From assembly GCF_030269125.1 (NCBI RefSeq), contig NZ_BSSM01000004.1, positions 1 through 64,000 of the forward strand: 64,000 nucleotides of DNA. Reading direction: 5' to 3'. The translations under genes and the position numbers were made by a program. How positions within the stretch are numbered: the first letter of the stretch is position 1; every line of letters starts with the position of its first letter. Under the pieces are notes generated by a model, which did no database searches, was not told the DNA's origin, and saw only the letters and a program-made list of their open reading frames with translations. Of the stretch, positions 61,001 to 64,000 are shown piece by piece. The stretch is from Streptomyces hygroscopicus subsp. hygroscopicus (GTDB lineage: Bacteria > Actinomycetota > Actinomycetes > Streptomycetales > Streptomycetaceae).

Positions 61001-61849
61001 GCGGTCACCAACCCCTGCCCGGCGACCGGCGGTTCGGACGCGGACGGCCCCGCCCTCACCCGCCGGACGATCCCCCTCGCCGTCTCCGCCCTGGACCGGC
61101 TGGTCTCCCCGGCCGACTACGAGGACTTCGCCCGCTCCCGCGCCGGCATCGGCCGGGCCACCGCCCGCGAGCTCTTCGACGGACGGCGGCGGGTGCTGCA
61201 TGTCACGGTCGCCGGCACCGACGACGTGCCGCTCACCGACGACGACCTCCGGCCCCTGCAAGGGGCGTTGACCGAGTACGGCGACCCCGACCTGCCCACC
61301 CGGGTGGACACGCGCGAACTCGTCCTGCTGCTGATCGCCGCCAGGGTGACACTGGCCCCCGATGACGCCTGGGAGATCGTCGAGCCCCGGCTGCGCCAGG
61401 CGCTGCTGCTCCGACTCGGCTACCAGGGACGGGAGTTGGCCCAGCCGGCCCGGCTGTCCGAGGTCCTCGCCACCGCGCACTCCGTGCCCGGCGTCGACCA
61501 CGTGGACGTGGACGTGTTCACGGGCGTACCCGCCTCCGCCACCCCGGACCGGCTCACCGCCCTGCTCGCCGACCCCGGTACCCCGCGGTCGTCGGTCCCC
61601 GCGCACCCGGCGTCGTACCACGAACAGACCTACACCGTCGGCGACGCGCACGGCGAGACCCTGTCCTCGGTCTGCGCCCGGCACGGCATGTCGCTCGCCC
61701 GGCTCCTGCGCCTGAACCCCGACATCACCGACACCCGGCCCCTGGCCAAGGGCCGGACGGTGGTCGTCTTCCGCGGCATCCGCCCGGCCCAGCTCACCAT
61801 GCTGTCGGCGCGCGCCGCGGACACCCTGATTCTCACGGAGGTCAAGTGA
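58028..61849 (+). CDS. Baseplate J-like protein 2 with C-terminal LysM (Pvc12-like)
   Basis: This 1273-residue second J-like wedge protein has the J-core segments TVTFGDGVHGARLPSGHENVRARYRFGTGKAANVSA near residue 945 and SPADYEDFARSRAGIGRATA near residue 1025. The N-terminus has a cysteine cluster, QACSCGGACGGH, at residues 3-14. A flexible Pro/Ala linker lies near 370-430. The C-terminus, YTVGDAHGETLSSVCARHGMSLARLLRLNPD near 1200, resembles a LysM domain that could bind peptidoglycan. The overlap with both neighbours keeps baseplate genes translationally coupled. Confidence 0.86.
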   Translation: MTQACSCGGACGGHDERLAPAPLHNPPGRTALDYRVGDHGSFLAALLDRLASPAYPALAGLTVRTPDDPAVGLLDATAVLGDLLTFHSERIADEAYLRTANEHRSLVLLGRLVGHRPRPGVAAGTHLAYTLERDPRAETLPVTIPRGARSHSVPASADEQSLTFETSADLTARWDWNELTVRRRRPSLITPDDLDHRSELFVEGTANSLRTGDRLLFVFGERAGGERKLLPIAGVRVDREEEVTALTLPRSAPPTLKELVDEVRRWIAEPATPGDPGDEPPTPEVPDPRPVSRLIEDFDDQVLTPLRTDLDGIGTPEGLASRLAYPVARLREAEVLAEPYEEVSAWFERLEAVLAELARRALELAPAQPAAPAGGRAAEGGAGGRGATPRARVSDPTPARPQEGTPDLPDPRRAALQALSTVLPALRTTAPSPRTGTGGHRPGSDTGRLLAALDPGLGSLYPAWRAAAGPGSGQLLRALLAMRVTAAPFGAGAPLKPVQDARGRVIRTTDWPLTGAALATMRVVYDPAGKVPVRAEFQYAEGSSSDQRAENLPTTQQVTFTLGPGQVDLSTRAAREHELSWLTRRPAAAEEPGVTVRLHPGLPDRGLFVSRPEDDGTVHVALTNGTAEQFSLKPGGSRQFTHGDYQVGVTYTVGSTEPNVEIVIASKPAPLNRRILQLDSVQDGITVGGWVVIERPAKGTGVPGDAELAFVTTQVVAARTAAYSNYGITGRGTELTLADPWLDEFDVLLSHIRDTTVHAAGEELRPADEPLGEDVHGDEIELAQLYDGLRPGRALIVSGERTDVPGAAGVTASEVVVVAAADPAVDPRLPGDHVHTRLTLTSNLVHRYRRASVRVLGNVVAATHGESREEAIGSGDSGRVNQTFALWQSPLTWLAADNPLGATPVLEIRVDGVLWHEADSLAGRGPTERVYITGTASDGRTTVTFGDGVHGARLPSGHENVRARYRFGTGKAANVSAERITQPLTRPLGVTAVTNPCPATGGSDADGPALTRRTIPLAVSALDRLVSPADYEDFARSRAGIGRATARELFDGRRRVLHVTVAGTDDVPLTDDDLRPLQGALTEYGDPDLPTRVDTRELVLLLIAARVTLAPDDAWEIVEPRLRQALLLRLGYQGRELAQPARLSEVLATAHSVPGVDHVDVDVFTGVPASATPDRLTALLADPGTPRSSVPAHPASYHEQTYTVGDAHGETLSSVCARHGMSLARLLRLNPDITDTRPLAKGRTVVVFRGIRPAQLTMLSARAADTLILTEVK

Positions 61850-64000
61850 TGTCCCCCGACGCCGAGTGGGAGATGCCCGCCGACCGGCATCCCGACGGGC
61901 TCACCGAACTGCTGCCCCGCTGGCACCGGTTGCGCGACGCCGAGGAGGGCGAGCCGCTGCGGGCCCTGCTCGCCGTGATCACCGAGCAGCTGGACCGCGT
62001 CCGCGACGGCGTCCGGCAGGGCTACGAGGACCTGTTCGTGGAGACCGCCGCGCCCTGGGTGCTGCCGTACCTCGGCGACCTGGTCGGCTACCGCACCCTG
62101 CCGGGTTACGAGAGAGTGCTCACCGGCCCGCACCACGGGGGCCGGGGGGCGCTCGCCGAGGCCGTCGCCCCCCGCCGGGACGTGGCCGAGACGGTGGGCC
62201 ACCGGCGCCGCAAGGGCACCCTGCACCTGCTGGAGGAACTCTCCGAGCGCATCGCCGACTGGCCCGCGCGCGCCGTCGAACTCTCCCGGCACGTGTCCCA
62301 CACCCAGCCGGTCAGGCTGGGCGTCACCGGCGCCCGCGGGGACCGGGGCCGGCTGCTCGACCTGCGGGACGGCTCGGCCCTCGCCCTCGCCGGCGGCCCG
62401 TTCGAGACGACGGCCCGCACGGTCGACGTGCGTCGCGCCGACTCCGCCCGACGCCAAGGCGGTTGGTCTCCGGCGGGGGTCGGCCTCTTCGTCTGGCGGC
62501 TGAGGCCGCACGCGCTCACCGCCGCCCCGGCCTACTGCATCGACCGCGCCCGCAACCTCTACACGTTCTCCATCCTCGGCAACGACACCCCGCTGCTCAC
62601 CCGCCCGGTGCCCGAGCCCTCGCCCGCGCACATCGCCGCCGTGGACAACGTGCCGGCGTTCATCACCCGCCGGCTGCTGCACGACCGGCTCGCCGACTAC
62701 TACGGGCCCGGGAAGAGCCTGTGCATCCGGCGCGACGGCGAGGACCGGCCGGTGCCGCTCGCGGACATCGTCGTGGCCGACCTGTCCGACTGGCGCTACC
62801 GGCCCGGACGCGGCCGGATCGCCGTCGACCCCGAGCTGGGCCGGATCGCCTTCGGTTCCCGGTCGGCGCCCCGGCAGGGCGTGTGGGTCGACTACCACCA
62901 CGCCTTCGCCGCCGACCTCGGCGGCGGCGAGTACGAGCGCCCCGACCGCGGCCCCCGCCCCGACGCCGACTTCTACCGGGTCGGGCCCGGACAGCCGTAC
63001 CGGCGGATCATGGACGCCTACCGGGCCTGGCAGGACCGGCGCGCCCCCGGGCGCACCGGCATCATCGAGATCACCCACAGCGGCGCCTACCAGGAGCAGC
63101 TGGACTTCGACCTCGACCCCGGCGACCGGCTCGAACTGCGCGCCGCCGAGGGCACCCGGCCGGTGATCCGGCTCCTCGACTGGTACAGCAACCGCCCCGA
63201 CGCGCTCAACATCCGTGCCGTACCGGACGGCCGGGCCCCGGACGAGCGGCCGCGCGTCGTCCTCGACGGACTCCTCGTCGCCGGGCGCGGCATCAACGTC
63301 ACCGGCCCGATGGGCGCCCTCGTCGTACGGCACTGCACGCTCGTACCCGGCTGGTCCCTGGAGCCCGAGTGCGCCCCGCACTCACCCGACGAGCCCAGCG
63401 TCGTCCTGGACCGCACCACGGCCTGCGTCCGGATCGAGCACAGCATCCTCGGCACCATCGAGGTCATCGGGGACGAGGTGGGCGAGGACCCCCTCGACAT
63501 CCATCTGCGCGACAGCGTCCTGGACGCCACCGGCGACGACCGCGAGGCCCTCTCCGCCCCCGACTGCCGCCACGCCCACGCGGTCCTGCACCTGCACCGC
63601 ACCACCGTCATCGGCGACGTGCACACCCACGCCGTGGAGATCGCCGAGAACTCCCTCTTCACCGGCCGGCTCCACGTGGCCCGGCGCGGCATCGGCTGCC
63701 TGCGGTACTGCTACGTCCCGCCCGGTTCGCGCACCCCGCGCCGCCACCGCTGCCAACCCGACCTCGCCGGGGCCGGACAGGCGGACACCGTACGGCCGTT
63801 GCTCGCCTCGAAGCGCTACGGGGCGCCCTGGTACGGCCAGTTGGCCGACGGCGGCCCGGAGCAGATCCGGCGCGGCGCCGACGACGGCGGTGAACTCGGC
63901 GCCTTCCACGACCTGTACCGGCCGCAGCGGGAGGACGGACTCAGGGCGCGGCTCGCGGAGTACACCCCCGCGGTCGCGGACGCCGGGATCTTCTTCGTGA
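61849..64000 (+). CDS. Phage-tail-like baseplate/fibre protein, cut by window edge
   Basis: 717 complete codons are visible and the frame is still open at 64000. The N-terminus, GLTELLPRWHRLRDAEEGEPLRALLAVITEQLDRV, is typical of tail protein I-like baseplate members, and ETAAPWVLPYLGDLVGYRTL near residue 63 supports this. The middle has beta-strand-rich repeats with RHCTLVPG, EHSILGTIEV and LHRTTVIGDV that look like a right-handed beta-helix (about 420-640). The GIFFV end seen at the edge suggests that few codons remain. Its first codon overlaps the stop of the J-like gene by one base (TGATG). Confidence 0.82.
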   Translation, partial: MSPDAEWEMPADRHPDGLTELLPRWHRLRDAEEGEPLRALLAVITEQLDRVRDGVRQGYEDLFVETAAPWVLPYLGDLVGYRTLPGYERVLTGPHHGGRGALAEAVAPRRDVAETVGHRRRKGTLHLLEELSERIADWPARAVELSRHVSHTQPVRLGVTGARGDRGRLLDLRDGSALALAGGPFETTARTVDVRRADSARRQGGWSPAGVGLFVWRLRPHALTAAPAYCIDRARNLYTFSILGNDTPLLTRPVPEPSPAHIAAVDNVPAFITRRLLHDRLADYYGPGKSLCIRRDGEDRPVPLADIVVADLSDWRYRPGRGRIAVDPELGRIAFGSRSAPRQGVWVDYHHAFAADLGGGEYERPDRGPRPDADFYRVGPGQPYRRIMDAYRAWQDRRAPGRTGIIEITHSGAYQEQLDFDLDPGDRLELRAAEGTRPVIRLLDWYSNRPDALNIRAVPDGRAPDERPRVVLDGLLVAGRGINVTGPMGALVVRHCTLVPGWSLEPECAPHSPDEPSVVLDRTTACVRIEHSILGTIEVIGDEVGEDPLDIHLRDSVLDATGDDREALSAPDCRHAHAVLHLHRTTVIGDVHTHAVEIAENSLFTGRLHVARRGIGCLRYCYVPPGSRTPRRHRCQPDLAGAGQADTVRPLLASKRYGAPWYGQLADGGPEQIRRGADDGGELGAFHDLYRPQREDGLRARLAEYTPAVADAGIFFV

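Noticed and set aside
57710..61684. Antisense open frame of about 1300 codons over the J-like genes
   Set aside because: Gly/Val/Asp-rich shadow translation; the plus-strand genes have ATGA overlaps and baseplate motifs.
1..64000. tRNA genes, CRISPR arrays, insertion sequences or phage integration sites
   Set aside because: None was recognised by eye on either strand. The contractile genes form an injection-system cluster without capsid, terminase or integrase genes, so a prophage call is not supported.

Overview
The window looks like chromosomal DNA of a Streptomyces or close relative. G+C is high throughout (roughly 70% or more in most rows), GTG starts are common, Shine-Dalgarno sites are GGAGG-like, and many genes overlap as ATGA or GTGA. 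No tRNA, rRNA, CRISPR array, transposase or integrase was seen. Gene calls rest on reading protein motifs; no database search was run.

Region 1 (1-9618, minus strand) is an unusual small-molecule or amino-acid-modification operon. From a near-consensus promoter at 8409-8438 it runs: MaoC-like hydratase, two SAM-dependent methyltransferases, an AurF-type diiron N-oxygenase, an aminoacyl-tRNA-synthetase-like amino acid:carrier protein ligase, AcpS, an acyl carrier protein, then metK, adoK and metH (cut by the window edge). The last three regenerate SAM for the methyltransferases. The implied chemistry is an amino acid loaded on a carrier protein, N-oxygenated and methylated. This is the best candidate for an undescribed pathway. 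A PLP-dependent gamma-lyase-family gene lies just upstream with its own start signals.

Region 2 (9757-14090) is a copper module. It holds an MFS exporter with two CsoR-like boxes in its promoter, a copper chaperone with an extra cysteine cluster, a small Met/His-rich membrane protein and a Met-rich Tat-lipoprotein multicopper oxidase. Two more CsoR-like boxes sit between the divergent chaperone and oxidase genes.

Region 3 (14101-20157) holds fused isobutyryl-CoA mutase IcmF, divergent from an acyl-CoA dehydrogenase across a perfect 18-bp palindrome, followed by a regulator made of two TetR modules in one chain.

Region 4 (20162-33355) is a catabolic regulon. A glutamine-synthetase-like gamma-glutamyl ligase and a P450 are divergent from ferredoxin, ferredoxin reductase, an acetoacetate-decarboxylase-family enzyme, HpaE-, HpaD- and HpaG-like meta-cleavage enzymes, a TetR regulator, an APC permease, a PuuC-like aldehyde dehydrogenase and a PuuD-like gamma-glutamyl hydrolase. 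A shared operator, CGTTTGGTGCCAAACG or close variants, sits at all three promoters. This ties amine glutamylation and aromatic ring cleavage into one proposed aromatic-amine pathway.

Region 5 (33411-36122) holds MarR and MerR regulators, a zinc-free quinone oxidoreductase behind a MerR-type promoter with a 19-bp spacer, and a nitroreductase. An unusually AT-rich gap (about 36600-36800) follows.

Region 6 (37001 to the right edge, plus strand) is an extracellular contractile injection system: sheath, tube, cap, AAA+ ATPase, hub, spike, PAAR-like tip, gp25 and two J-like baseplate proteins, and a tail protein cut by the edge. Set inside it is a 2230-residue DUF4157 protein whose C-terminus looks like an HNH-type nuclease toxin, followed by an overlapping SUKH-like immunity gene. 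Both have visibly lower G+C than the rest, which suggests a swapped toxin/immunity cassette.
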